Below are positions 1-6,309 of a stretch of DNA of 10,250 bases, in pieces. The translations under genes were made by a program, and so were the position numbers. The DNA comes from Devosia equisanguinis. Its GTDB lineage: Bacteria > Pseudomonadota > Alphaproteobacteria > Rhizobiales > Hyphomicrobiaceae. Below the pieces are notes generated by a model. The model was given only the letters and a program-made list of their open reading frames with translations. It was not told where the DNA came from and did no database searches. The stretch covers positions 1 through 10,250 of the forward strand of contig CAMDMH010000066.1 in the NCBI GenBank assembly GCA_945901835.1, written 5' to 3'. The stretch's first letter is position 1. Each line of letters starts with the position of its first letter.

Positions 1-1120
1 CGGTCTCGAGGATCAGCGCGAGCTTCGCCTTCTGCACGTCCGGCGTCATCGTCTCGCCGCCGATGCCCGACGAGAACCCGCATTGCGGCGACAGCGCCAA
101 CTGCTCCAGCGGCGCGAACTTCGCAGCTTGGTCGATGCGCCGCTTCAGCTCGTCCTTCGTCTCCATCGCGGCACTCTTCGTCGTCACGAGACCCAGCACC
201 GCGACCTTGCCCTTCGGCAGGAACCGCAGCGGCTCGAAGCCGCCGGCGCGTTCGGAGTCGTACTCCAGGAAATAGCCGTCGATGTTCATCTCGTTGAACA
301 GAACTTCCGCCACCGGCTCATAGCCACCCTCGGCCACCCAGCTTCCGGCGAAGTTGCCCCGGCACAGATGCATGCAAGCCGCCATGTCGGCAGGCTTCTT
401 CGCGATCGAATCGTTGATGAGCTTGGCGTATGTCTTCGGCAATTGTGCCGGGTCCTCACCGAGCGCCGTTACGTGCTTCCTGAGTTCTGGATCGCACAGA
501 TATGCGAGGTTCACCTCGTCGATCTGGATGTACCGGCAGCCGGCCGCCGCGAGATCGGCGATCTCCTCCTGGTAGATCCGCGCAAGATCAGCGTAGAAGC
601 TGCCCATCTCGGGATAGGCCTTCTGATCGATCATCTCGCGGCCGCCACGGAAATGCACGACGGTCGGCGACGGGAATGTCACTTTCGGCGTCGCCTTGGC
701 GATCGCGTGCAGGAACTTGTAGTCGTCGACGAACATCCCGCCCTGCGGCCGCCGCAACTTGCCCGCCACCCGCATCGTCGGCGGCGCATGCTCGCGCACG
801 CCGGTCGCAGAGTGGAACTTCACCGGCACCTTCGACGGCGCGTCGACGATGTTCTCGATCTTCAGCAGGAAGTCCCGCTGCCAGCTCGTGCGGTTGTACT
901 CGCCGTCGGTCACGACCTTGAGCCCCACCGCCTCTTGCATGGCCACCACGTCTCGAATTGCCGACTGCTGGATCTCGGCGAGTTCCACCATAGCCTCGGG
1001 CGTCAGCTTTGCAGAAACGGGCTTGTCCCGTGCCACGCCGCGCGCCTTCGCCAACTTCTCCGGACGGATGAGGCTGCCGACATGGTCGGCGCGGAAGGGC
1101 GGCTTGGTCCGCTCGGTCAT
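1..1120 (-). CDS. Cobalamin-independent methionine synthase-like protein (single MetE C-terminal barrel), 3' end outside window
   Basis: Probable zinc-dependent methyltransferase of the UROD/MetE fold, related to the catalytic C-terminal half of MetE, which moves a methyl group from a folate donor to homocysteine in the cytoplasm. The protein opens MTERTKPPFRADHVGSLIRP; the 'F(R)ADHVGS' start is typical of short YxjG/YxjH-type paralogues, not of the roughly 750-residue two-barrel MetE. About 373 codons are visible, close to the whole length of short paralogues, and the stop lies beyond base 1. The zinc ligands can be placed: His251 and Cys253 in ACMHLCRGN, Glu286 in FLEYDS and Cys347 in LSPQCGFSS. 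An 'IQIDEVNL' strand matches the family's substrate-binding Asp-Glu motif. ATG at 1120 has AGGAG nine bases upstream. It is divergent from the secreted-protein gene and not in the main cluster. The family is secure; the true methyl donor and acceptor are not. Confidence 0.9.
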   Translation of the reverse strand, partial: MTERTKPPFRADHVGSLIRPEKLAKARGVARDKPVSAKLTPEAMVELAEIQQSAIRDVVAMQEAVGLKVVTDGEYNRTSWQRDFLLKIENIVDAPSKVPVKFHSATGVREHAPPTMRVAGKLRRPQGGMFVDDYKFLHAIAKATPKVTFPSPTVVHFRGGREMIDQKAYPEMGSFYADLARIYQEEIADLAAAGCRYIQIDEVNLAYLCDPELRKHVTALGEDPAQLPKTYAKLINDSIAKKPADMAACMHLCRGNFAGSWVAEGGYEPVAEVLFNEMNIDGYFLEYDSERAGGFEPLRFLPKGKVAVLGLVTTKSAAMETKDELKRRIDQAAKFAPLEQLALSPQCGFSSGIGGETMTPDVQKAKLALILET

Positions 1121-1234
1121 GGCAAAGATCTCCTGGCAGGTTTGACGGTCGCACCGGCTCCCGGCTGCGATCCGAAGGTCGTGAATTGAAGTGTGCGTTG
1201 GCACGGACCGGCGCATCTATGACACGATCGCCGC

Positions 1235-1250
1235 ATGGAATGCATCCCAT
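1235..1250. promoter_or_regulatory. Near-palindrome, candidate operator
   Basis: ATGGAATGCATCCCAT equals its own reverse complement except for one symmetric pair of mismatches (14 of 16 positions). It lies 115 bases upstream of the methionine-synthase-like start and about 205 bases upstream of the plus-strand start. A dimeric regulator could bind here, but no regulator gene is in the window and chance symmetry is possible. Confidence 0.25.
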
Positions 1251-1260
1251 CGAATTGCGC

Positions 1261-1297
1261 CTCCGGTCCTCTCTTTGCAGAGCCCGGCAGACCGGAG
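1261..1297. repeat. Two-tier stem-loop in divergent leader region
   Basis: CTCCGGTC (1261-1268) is followed by its perfect reverse complement GACCGGAG (1290-1297). Inside the 21-base loop, CTCT (1271-1274) and AGAG (1279-1282) can form a second small stem around TTGC. No T-run follows on either strand, so it does not look like an intrinsic terminator. It could sit in the 5' leader of the minus-strand gene or in that of the plus-strand gene. Confidence 0.35.
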
Positions 1298-1455
1298 TAA
1301 CCATTCGTCAACCATGTTTCGGTCACAGTGTCGGCCAAACTGTAGGTCACTCATCGGCCAGCAGACTTCATCAGATCCGGCGTGCGGTGCGGTTGTGTTC
1401 TCTGCCGCGAACCGGAAGTACCCCGGAACGAGTAATCCGGATAAAGGGGCGCGTT

Positions 1456-2916
1456 GTGCTCGAGCGTCGTCTGCTTGCCCTGACACTGCCGATTGTCCTG
1501 GCCACGTTCGTCCTCGCGATGACGGCGAACTTGCATACCGCCTCGGCCGATCCCCGCCTGACGGCGAAGCTCAACGACGAGCAGGTCCAGATCTACCGCA
1601 AGTGGAAAGAAGCCCGCGCGGCCTACGACAGCCAGCACGACGCCTATTGGAACGCGATCGGCGCCCGGCGTGCCGAGCGCCGCCGCAAGCATTCGGCCGG
1701 TGAGCGCGTTACCTCCGCCGACTTCGTGATGCAGCAGCCACCGAAATACGTGGGTCCACCGCTGCGCGCCGATATCGCCAAGCTGATGGCCGAGCTCGTC
1801 CCGCCCTCTCCGGAAAGCGAGATCACTACACTGCCGGAGATGATGGCAGCGGCAAAGCAGCATTACCGGTTTGCCCCCGCCGTCGTGCCGGAACGCGAGT
1901 TCAAGCGTCGCTATGCTGTCGAAGCGCTGGCCGTCGGCCTCACCAAGGAAGAGGTCACGCGCATATACGCGTTCGAGACGGGCGGTCGCGGCACCTTCGA
2001 CATGCAGGCCGGGATCAATCCCGACACGAAGCAAGGCCGCGCCATTTCAACCGCCATGGGCTATGCGCAGCTCTTGGCCGCGAACTCGATCGGCGAGCTG
2101 GCCCAATACGGCGACGGCTTCGTCTCGCGCCTCGGGACGCTGGCCGCCCGCAACGATTCTGCACCCGACCGCGCCCGCGAGCTGACTGCCAAGATCGATT
2201 CGCTCCGCGCCATGATCCGCACCGTCCGCTCCGTTCCTCGCGAGTGGTCCCGCCATGTCGACATGGCGCGCACCGCACCCGGCTTCGGCATCCACGTACT
2301 CAATCTCGACGGCGACATCGGTCCCTGGCTGCAGGTAATCAAGCTGCGCGGCATCAAGGATACGGCGACGCAGGCAGGTCGCGGAGACCTCTCACCGGCC
2401 GAGCTGGAACTGATGAACCTCGCAGGCCCGCGCACCGGCCTCGAGATGATGGAGCCTGTCGGCCGGCTGGCGGCGACCGCGAACTTCTTCAGCCGCGCCG
2501 CCTATTATCGTAACACCATCGTGCGCGAGAAAACGGCTGCCGAGTTGCTCGCCGCCATCGACCAACGCATGAACGAGAACATGACCCGCCCCGGCTCGAT
2601 CGAGTTCGCGCAGGTGTTCGACGAGATCACCGGCAAGGCCCAGCCGATCGCCGCCGGAAATCGGCAAAACTTGATGCCAGTCGCGGCTTTCCGCCCCGTC
2701 GCGGCAGCCCCCATAGCGCCGACAGCGCGGACGATCGAGCCGCCTCCGTCCCATCTGGTCCCGCCGATGCCTGTACGGGCGGAACAGTCACGGCTCACGC
2801 CACCGACACCTGTCGCCGCGCAACGCCCGGCAGTCGCCGAACCCGCTCCGCGCCTACAATGGGCCCCGCCGACCTTCGCGGCTCAATCGTCCAAGCCCAT
2901 CGGCTTCCCGGATTGA
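1456..2916 (+). CDS. Secreted protein of unknown function with a lytic-transglycosylase-like core
   Basis: I do not recognise a named family for this 486-residue protein. GTG at 1456 is chosen because AAGGGG ends six bases upstream and because it exposes a full signal peptide: LERRLL, a hydrophobic stretch, then a cleavage site at about Ala31 (TASA/DP). A later ATG at 1519 would cut the hydrophobic segment away. Residues 33-165 are charged and probably helical. Residues 170-215 contain YAFETGG (Glu174) followed about 25 residues later by STAMGYAQLL (Gln205), an order and spacing resembling the catalytic Glu and GxxQ motif of the lysozyme/transglycosylase fold. The last 85 or so residues are rich in Pro and Ala, like a flexible tail. 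A role in cell-wall cleavage or remodelling in the periplasm is inferred from that motif only. The gene is convergent with the receptor gene downstream. Confidence 0.8.
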   Translation: MLERRLLALTLPIVLATFVLAMTANLHTASADPRLTAKLNDEQVQIYRKWKEARAAYDSQHDAYWNAIGARRAERRRKHSAGERVTSADFVMQQPPKYVGPPLRADIAKLMAELVPPSPESEITTLPEMMAAAKQHYRFAPAVVPEREFKRRYAVEALAVGLTKEEVTRIYAFETGGRGTFDMQAGINPDTKQGRAISTAMGYAQLLAANSIGELAQYGDGFVSRLGTLAARNDSAPDRARELTAKIDSLRAMIRTVRSVPREWSRHVDMARTAPGFGIHVLNLDGDIGPWLQVIKLRGIKDTATQAGRGDLSPAELELMNLAGPRTGLEMMEPVGRLAATANFFSRAAYYRNTIVREKTAAELLAAIDQRMNENMTRPGSIEFAQVFDEITGKAQPIAAGNRQNLMPVAAFRPVAAAPIAPTARTIEPPPSHLVPPMPVRAEQSRLTPPTPVAAQRPAVAEPAPRLQWAPPTFAAQSSKPIGFPD

Positions 2917-2932
2917 TTGGAACCACCGTCGT

Positions 2933-2971
2933 CCTCGACCGAAGTGCACCGAACGTGCAGGAGCGTCGGGG
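2933..2971. terminator. Possible bidirectional terminator hairpin between convergent genes
   Basis: CCTCGAC (2933-2939) can pair with GTCGGGG (2965-2971) with one G-U pair, and inside it TGCAC (2945-2949) pairs with GTGCA (2955-2959). It lies in the 113-base gap between two convergent stop codons, where a terminator is expected. There is no T-run on either strand, so the call rests on position and pairing alone. Confidence 0.3.
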
Positions 2972-3029
2972 ACCAAGCACGAGCCTCGCCGAAGACCCCA
3001 ACCCCGTCCTTCGCCCCGCGCGATCCGCT

Positions 3030-4064
3030 CTAACCCTTGACGATCTCGGCGATGATCCGCACGACGTCCTCCGGCAACTTCGAGGTTTCCTCGACGATCC
3101 GGTCGAGTTCTTCGCCGCTGGCAGGTTCGATGATGATCCGCCGCTGCGCCATCGTCTCGCGGAACATCTTGTCGCCGATCATCGCGCCGAACGCTTTCCG
3201 CAGCGCCGCGAGTCGTTCCATCGGCACACCTGGTGTGGCCAGGATCGACCGTCCGATCTCCGACGATCCCGCGATCGCGCGCAGCGTCGCCTTGCCCGTC
3301 GCGTCGAGCCCGACTTCCTCGAGCGTCGGCACATTCGGCAGCAGTGGGTGCCGCTTCAGCGCCGCCTGATAGACGATCACGCGCTCACCTTTCGTGATCC
3401 ACTCGGGATTGCGCACCATCGTGCTCGCAAGACCGTTGGCGCCGACGAGATCCACCTCGCCCCGCTCGAGCGCCAGGATCATGTCCTGCGATCCCGGATA
3501 CCCCACGAGGATCTTGATCTTCGTGCCGGCGAGACGGTTGAGCGCCGTCGGAAAGATGTTCGCCGGTGAAGCCCCTGCAGTCGCCGCTGCGACCACTTGC
3601 TTTTGCCGCAGATCCTCGAACGTCTTGAACGGCGACTTGTCCGGATGATGCCCCATACCGAAATCGATGTTGTCGACGAGCCGCCCGATGTAGCGCATCT
3701 CGCTCATCTTGAAGCCCGCCTTTTCACCCTGAATCAGCGTATCGAGCGGCAGCGTCTGCGCGAGGATCGCCAGCACCGTGCCGTCCTTGGCCGCAAGACC
3801 GTACATGTATCGCGCAGCAACGACGCTTCCCGCGCCCGGCATGTTCTGCGGAATGATCGCCGGATTACCGGGAATGAAGCGGCCGAGATACTCCGCGGCG
3901 ATACGCCCATAGATGTCGTAGCCGCCGCCCGGCGTATAGCCGATCACCAGCCGCAGCTGCTTGCCTTTGTAGAAGTCCTCGACCGGATCGGCGTGCGCGC
4001 CACCAGCAAACGTCGTTACCGCAGCGATCGCAGACGCCACGACGGCTCTCAGCAGGACCACCAT
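3030..4064 (-). CDS. Bug/TctC-type tripartite tricarboxylate transporter solute-binding receptor
   Basis: This is a 344-residue periplasmic receptor of the Bug family, the extracytoplasmic binding part of TTT uptake systems for carboxylates and related solutes. ATG at 4064 has GGGAGGA seven bases upstream, and the protein starts with an Ala/Val-rich signal peptide ending AGGAHA/DP (cleavage near residue 25). The mature start 'FYKGKQLRLVIGYTPGGGYD' carries the P-G-G-x-x-D ligand loop seen across the family, followed by 'PGAGSVVAARYMYGLAAKDG', a common family stretch, and a later 'VPTLEEVGLDATG'. Length is normal. No TctA or TctB membrane subunit is in the window, so it either serves a transporter encoded elsewhere or acts as an orphan receptor or sensor, as many Bug proteins seem to. 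It lies 46 bases after the amidase and is probably last in the operon. Ligand unknown. Confidence 0.92.
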   Translation of the reverse strand: MVVLLRAVVASAIAAVTTFAGGAHADPVEDFYKGKQLRLVIGYTPGGGYDIYGRIAAEYLGRFIPGNPAIIPQNMPGAGSVVAARYMYGLAAKDGTVLAILAQTLPLDTLIQGEKAGFKMSEMRYIGRLVDNIDFGMGHHPDKSPFKTFEDLRQKQVVAAATAGASPANIFPTALNRLAGTKIKILVGYPGSQDMILALERGEVDLVGANGLASTMVRNPEWITKGERVIVYQAALKRHPLLPNVPTLEEVGLDATGKATLRAIAGSSEIGRSILATPGVPMERLAALRKAFGAMIGDKMFRETMAQRRIIIEPASGEELDRIVEETSKLPEDVVRIIAEIVKG

Positions 4065-4093
4065 GTCCCATTCCTCCCACGACTTGTTGATGA

Positions 4094-4105
4094 GCGGCAT
4101 GCCGC
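4094..4105. repeat. 12-base perfect palindrome in the amidase-receptor gap
   Basis: GCGGCATGCCGC is its own reverse complement. It sits between the amidase stop and the receptor start, about 30 bases before the receptor ATG. As RNA it could form only a four-base-pair hairpin with a CATG loop. It might be an operator or a small processing hairpin, but in GC-rich DNA chance is a fair explanation. Confidence 0.25.
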
Positions 4106-4110
4106 AAAAC

Positions 4111-5304
4111 CTAGGCGCGCTCAACACCGCAATGCCGGCCGAGTGCGCACGCGAGATCGAGCAGTGCCTCGTCGCCGCCGACCCAACCCAGCAGCGAGAA
4201 GCCGACAGGACAGCCCGAGACCGTGCCCGCCGGTATCGTCACTTGCGGCAGCCCTCCGAGCCCCGCGAGCGACGTCAATCGCATCACGCGCAGCCGGAAC
4301 GAATCCATCGAGCGCGCATCGAGATCGGGTTTCGGTGCGATCGCCGGCGATGTCGGCATCACCATGATCGTCCCCTGCGGAATCATCCCGCGAATATGCG
4401 CCCGTCCCACCTCGACCGCCTTGCGGCCGGCCGCCGCCTGTTCCGCGGTCACCGTTGCCGCGAAAGCGACGCGCTCCTTGATGCCGGGACCCAGATTAGG
4501 CTTCTCCCGCGTAACGAACTCGCCAAACGTGTCCCACACTTCCCGCGCCTGCACGACGCGAAAGCCTTCGCACCATTCGTCGAGACCAGCGGGAGCTGCG
4601 ATCACGTCCTCACCAGCCGGCAGCGAGCGCGACGCCAGCGACAGAAACTCGCGGCACACCTCCCCGACCGGTTCGTCGACCACCTTGAAAGCATCCTTGG
4701 CGACGAGCAGCCGCGTTACCGGCTGTTTCACGGCTTCGCCACGCAGAAGCACTCGGCCCACGAGCCGCAGGATACCCGGCGACTGCGCGAACCACCCCGC
4801 TGCATCGAACGTCGGCGCCATCGCCATCGCACCCGCGAGATCGACGCGCCCGTGCGTCGTCCTGATCCCGTAGAGACCGTTGAACGACGCAGGGATTCGT
4901 ATCGACCCGGCCGTATCGCTGCCCAGTGCGAAATCGCATGCGCCCGCCCCGCACGCCGCCGCCGAGCCGCTCGAAGATCCACCGGGAATGCGTCCGGGCG
5001 CTCGCACGTTCGCGGGCATGCCGTAATGCGCATTGATCCCGACCATCGAGTAGAACAGCTCCTCGCAGATCGTCTTGCCCGTGATCGTCGCGCCCGCATC
5101 GATCAGCTTCTGCACGGCCGACGCATGGCGCACCGCGGGCTCGTGCACTGCGAGCCATTCCGGACTGCCGCCGCCGGTCCGTGTGCCCGCGATGTCATAC
5201 ATATCCTTCACGACCGCCGAGAGCCCCGCGAGCGGCCCGCTCGGCGCGCCTGGGATGGCCGCATCGAGATCGTGCGGAACATAGAATGATCCGTGCGCAC
5301 TCAT
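4111..5304 (-). CDS. Amidase-signature hydrolase, AMI1-like
   Basis: This cytoplasmic serine hydrolase of the amidase-signature family cleaves a carboxamide to acid and ammonia. It is 397 residues, short for the family and close in size to plant AMI1 (indole-3-acetamide hydrolase), which it recalls in 'ENAHYGxP/INAHYGMP', 'GGSSSGSA', 'DTAGSIRIPASF' and 'FDAAGWFA'. The Ser-cisSer-Lys triad is intact: Lys33 (AVVKDMYDIAG), Ser110 (first Ser of GGSSSGS) and Ser134 (DTAGSIR). Spacing matches the Lys36/Ser113/Ser137 that I recall for Arabidopsis AMI1, shifted by three. The start ATG at 5304 shares its A with the stop of the upstream deacetylase (TGATG), suggesting translational coupling; the ribosome site is weak (GGTGGGCGG). 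A reading frame continues upstream of this ATG, but it runs antisense-like through the deacetylase in another frame and is not used. Substrate unknown; an arylacetamide or a ring-opening product of the neighbouring enzymes is an inference. Confidence 0.92.
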   Translation of the reverse strand: MSAHGSFYVPHDLDAAIPGAPSGPLAGLSAVVKDMYDIAGTRTGGGSPEWLAVHEPAVRHASAVQKLIDAGATITGKTICEELFYSMVGINAHYGMPANVRAPGRIPGGSSSGSAAACGAGACDFALGSDTAGSIRIPASFNGLYGIRTTHGRVDLAGAMAMAPTFDAAGWFAQSPGILRLVGRVLLRGEAVKQPVTRLLVAKDAFKVVDEPVGEVCREFLSLASRSLPAGEDVIAAPAGLDEWCEGFRVVQAREVWDTFGEFVTREKPNLGPGIKERVAFAATVTAEQAAAGRKAVEVGRAHIRGMIPQGTIMVMPTSPAIAPKPDLDARSMDSFRLRVMRLTSLAGLGGLPQVTIPAGTVSGCPVGFSLLGWVGGDEALLDLACALGRHCGVERA

Positions 5305-6185
5305 CAGCCGCCCACCCGCTGCGGTTGCGTGCGATACCAATCGAGAATCTTCGCCCCGTCCCAGGCAGCCACCCCCGGTCGGCTCAGCATGTCCGCAAAC
5401 GCCCGCCGCACGTGCGCAATGCGGTGCGGCATGCCAGAAAGATAGGGATGCATGGCGATCGACAGGAACTTGGGCCGCTCCGCAGACTCCGCGTAGAGGC
5501 ACTCGAACTGATCCATCGCCCGCCGATAAAGCTCGTCCGAAGGATGGTTCTGCAGCGCCATCATCACGATGTCGTGCAACTCGAAATTGTACGGCAGCGC
5601 CACCACCGGCTTGTGCGTCGTCTTCAGCGTCACCGGCTCGTCGTCGAGCACCCAGTCGCCGATATACTCGACACCCGCCGCCGACAGATGATCGAGCGTA
5701 TCGAAGGTCTGCGTGAGCCCCGGCCCGAACCAGCCGCGCGGCTTCTTCCCCCAGAACTTCGAGATGATGTCGACCGACTTGTCGATCACCGCCTTCTGGT
5801 CCTCGAGCTTGTGCATCGGCACCTGATCGAAGCCATGCGCGTTGAGTTCCCATCCCGCTTCGGCGCAAGCCCTCGCAACCTGCGGGTAGGTCTCGCACAC
5901 GCGCGCATTGAGCGTTACGGTCGGCGAGATCCCGAGATCATGGAACATCCGCTTCAACCGCCAGAACCCGACGCGCATGCCGTACTCGTGCCAGCTCCAG
6001 TTGGGATGATCGGGCAGCATCGGCACACCCTGCGGTGGCGAAATCACCATCCGCGCCATCGGCCGGCTCATGTCCCATTCTTCCAGCGCGAGCAACGGCC
6101 ATACGATGAGCCGGAGACCGTCCGGCAACTTCAGCGGCGCACGCGTCTCGATCGCCGAGAAGGGAAGTCGCTCCCTGGGATGCAT
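5304..6185 (-). CDS. Polysaccharide deacetylase family protein, PuuE (allantoinase)-like
   Basis: A 293-residue protein of the NodB/CE4 fold in the branch that includes cofactor-independent allantoinase PuuE, which opens the hydantoin ring of allantoin. Start ATG at 6185 is preferred (MHPRERLPF) because CCGGAG lies seven bases upstream; a longer frame to 6230 lacks this. Family marks are 'HEYGMRVGFWRL' (66-77), 'NARVCETYP' (93-101), 'ELNAHGFDQ' (113-121), 'GWFGPGLTQT' and a late 'MHPYLSG'. The Asp-Asp and HxxxH metal residues of true sugar deacetylases are not visible, as expected for PuuE-like members. No signal peptide is seen, so it should be cytoplasmic. It is co-directional with the dioxygenase (124-base gap) and overlaps the amidase by one base. 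A hydrolase for a cyclic amide or C-N bond is more likely than a polysaccharide deacetylase; allantoin itself is only one candidate, since no other purine-pathway gene is here. Confidence 0.87.
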   Translation of the reverse strand: MHPRERLPFSAIETRAPLKLPDGLRLIVWPLLALEEWDMSRPMARMVISPPQGVPMLPDHPNWSWHEYGMRVGFWRLKRMFHDLGISPTVTLNARVCETYPQVARACAEAGWELNAHGFDQVPMHKLEDQKAVIDKSVDIISKFWGKKPRGWFGPGLTQTFDTLDHLSAAGVEYIGDWVLDDEPVTLKTTHKPVVALPYNFELHDIVMMALQNHPSDELYRRAMDQFECLYAESAERPKFLSIAMHPYLSGMPHRIAHVRRAFADMLSRPGVAAWDGAKILDWYRTQPQRVGG

Positions 6186-6218
6186 CTGCAGTCTCCGGCG
6201 GTAATGTCGAATGGGGCC

Positions 6219-6270
6219 GCACATTGGCACGAACCCGCCCGCTGGCCAACCTTGCCACCAGCCAATGTGC
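6219..6270. repeat. Perfect 10-base inverted repeat in the dioxygenase-deacetylase gap
   Basis: GCACATTGGC (6219-6228) is repeated as its exact reverse complement GCCAATGTGC (6261-6270), with 32 bases between. An alternative inner pairing, GCTGG (6241-6245) with CCAGC (6258-6262), overlaps the right arm, so two exclusive folds are possible. The element lies in the 124-base gap that interrupts the otherwise tight cluster, 33 bases upstream of the deacetylase ATG. It could be an operator, an RNA-processing hairpin or an attenuating structure. Confidence 0.45.
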
Positions 6271-6309
6271 TTTCTCCCATCGGCATCGATGGTGCCCGCA
6301 GCGCGAATC

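Larger units (their letters stand above)
1121..1455. promoter_or_regulatory. Divergent non-coding region between the methionine-synthase-like and secreted-protein genes
   Basis: These 335 bases separate two divergent genes and must hold promoters for both, or leaders of both. I found no -35/-10 pair with good spacing on either strand, so no promoter is placed. Frames crossing the region have no convincing start or ribosome binding site. It holds a near-palindrome (1235-1250) and a stem-loop with perfect 8-base arms (1261-1297), listed separately. I do not recognise a known riboswitch, including the SAM-II or cobalamin types that might be expected near a methionine gene. Confidence 0.6.

Noticed and set aside
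83..1189. 368-codon open frame on the plus strand opposite the methionine-synthase-like gene
   Set aside because: The product is Arg/His/Leu-rich low-quality sequence with no domain, typical of the antisense shadow of a GC-rich gene; the opposite strand has intact zinc ligands and a good ribosome site.
588..1304. 238-codon minus-strand frame overlapping the methionine-synthase-like gene
   Set aside because: It is a frame-shifted reading of the same gene, rich in Arg and Gly, and lacks the conserved motifs.
1186..1455. 90-codon N-terminal extension of the secreted protein
   Set aside because: The added sequence is Arg/Ser-rich with no domain and would bury the signal peptide; the GTG at 1456 has a proper ribosome site.
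5305..5898. N-terminal extension of the amidase frame
   Set aside because: It lies inside the deacetylase gene in another frame, is Arg/Ala/Gly-rich, and the amidase family start aligns with the ATG at 5304.
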